Source: Oceaniferula spumae (GTDB lineage: Bacteria > Verrucomicrobiota > Verrucomicrobiia > Verrucomicrobiales > Akkermansiaceae). From it: a DNA stretch of 64,000 nucleotides. The stretch is taken from assembly GCF_042849255.1 (NCBI RefSeq), contig NZ_AP026866.1, positions 2,232,001 to 2,296,000 of the forward strand. Reading direction: 5' to 3'. The stretch's first letter is position 1. Every line of letters begins with the position of its first letter. Shown in pieces: positions 63,701 to 64,000 of this stretch. Below the pieces are notes generated by a model that did no database searches, had not been told where the DNA came from, and saw only the letters and a list, made by a program, of their open reading frames with translations. The position numbers and the translations under genes were made by a program.

Positions 63701-64000
63701 TCACTTCACCGTTTCCAACAGTTTACTCAGAGCTAGCTGCAGTTGATTGGCAGTGGCTATCTTTTTGGGGTCGTCGTACCCAAGCCAGAGCACGGTGACC
63801 GCTTCCGGCTTGAATGCAACTGCCCAACCGTCGCGACGGGAGCTTGTACAGGTGACTAGTTTGCCGCCGTCTTTTTTCAGGCTATCTAGAGCTTCTTTCG
63901 ATGCGGCTTTGGACAGTGCCTTGGTGCCAGACATACCGGCTTCGTAGAGGACTCGACCGGCGCTATCGGTAATCGCCGTGATCAGGTGTGGCTCCGGTCG
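63701..64000 (-). CDS. Penicillin-binding-protein-like transpeptidase, C-terminal end (cut by window)
   Basis: The frame is open at the right window edge and ends at 63701. The visible residues (LITAITDSAGRVLYEAG, then RRDGWAVAFKPEAVTVLWLGYDDPK) match the C-terminus of class A penicillin-binding proteins, where DAWFVGYTP...VWVGYDD is usual. At the KTGT active-site position the sequence reads VTCTSS, so the third catalytic box looks degenerate. Whether the protein is inactive or only related cannot be judged from this fragment. Confidence 0.6.
   Translation of the reverse strand, partial: RPEPHLITAITDSAGRVLYEAGMSGTKALSKAASKEALDSLKKDGGKLVTCTSSRRDGWAVAFKPEAVTVLWLGYDDPKKIATANQLQLALSKLLETVK

Overview
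The window looks like chromosomal DNA of a marine-type Verrucomicrobiota bacterium, probably near Rubritalea, Roseibacillus or Akkermansiaceae. This is inferred from nine PEP-CTERM sorting tails of the type VPEPS...LLGLGGLALILRRRK, two ECF sigma/FecR pairs, secreted sulfatases, a PSCyt/DUF1549/DUF1553 plus DUF1501 gene pair, FG-GAP/ASPIC proteins and an alpha-2-macroglobulin. I saw no rRNA, tRNA, CRISPR array, transposase, integrase or phage gene.

Layout. 1-2.7 kb: the end of a PEP-CTERM gene and a two-component system. 2.7-7.9 kb: a secreted heme peroxidase, a five-gene operon on the minus strand (secreted protein, lipoprotein, small alkyltransferase, two membrane proteins) and a pseudouridine synthase. 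7.9-14 kb: a secreted beta-helix protein coupled to a nucleoside hydrolase, a thioredoxin-like gene with an in-frame UGA, a DUF445 protein and a GH99-like hydrolase. 14-20.5 kb: four PEP-CTERM genes around a sigma factor/FecR-LamG pair and a GntR-type regulator. 20.5-30 kb: an isobutyryl-CoA-mutase-type enzyme split over two overlapping genes, a LamG/nuclease-fold secreted protein, alaS with an unusual AT-rich in-frame insert, and a glycosyltransferase resembling selenosugar synthase SenB. 30-46.9 kb: a sulfatase, a 2019-residue alpha-2-macroglobulin, a PEP-CTERM gene, a surface protein and the PSCyt/DUF1501 pair. 46.9-51.8 kb: an FG-GAP/ASPIC protein whose frame is crossed by one UGA, a PEP-CTERM gene and a small secreted protein. 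52-57 kb: a Tat-exported deacetylase, an AraC regulator, DoxX and a TIM-barrel hydrolase. 57-64 kb: a multidomain sulfatase, two PEP-CTERM genes, a second sigma/FecR pair and the tail of a penicillin-binding-protein-like gene cut by the window edge.

The strongest novelty is selenium. Two unrelated genes (10383-11258 and 46915-50277, both minus strand) are each interrupted by a single TGA with no frame change. In the first the TGA replaces the first Cys of a thioredoxin C-G-P-C motif (giving U-G-P-C). In the second it falls where relatives, as I recall them, have a conserved Cys after an RGR motif. In both, a hairpin with G as the second apical-loop base starts about 20 nt after the UGA, as in bacterial SECIS elements. 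With the SenB-like gene this suggests a selenium-using organism; the Sec machinery itself (selA, selB, selC, selD) is not in the window.

Other points of interest are a heptamer TGTTAGR/YCTAACA seen about 70 times by eye and nearly absent from PEP-CTERM/sigma/sulfatase blocks, the alaS insert, and the split IcmF. All counts and alignments were made by eye and family assignments are from memory.
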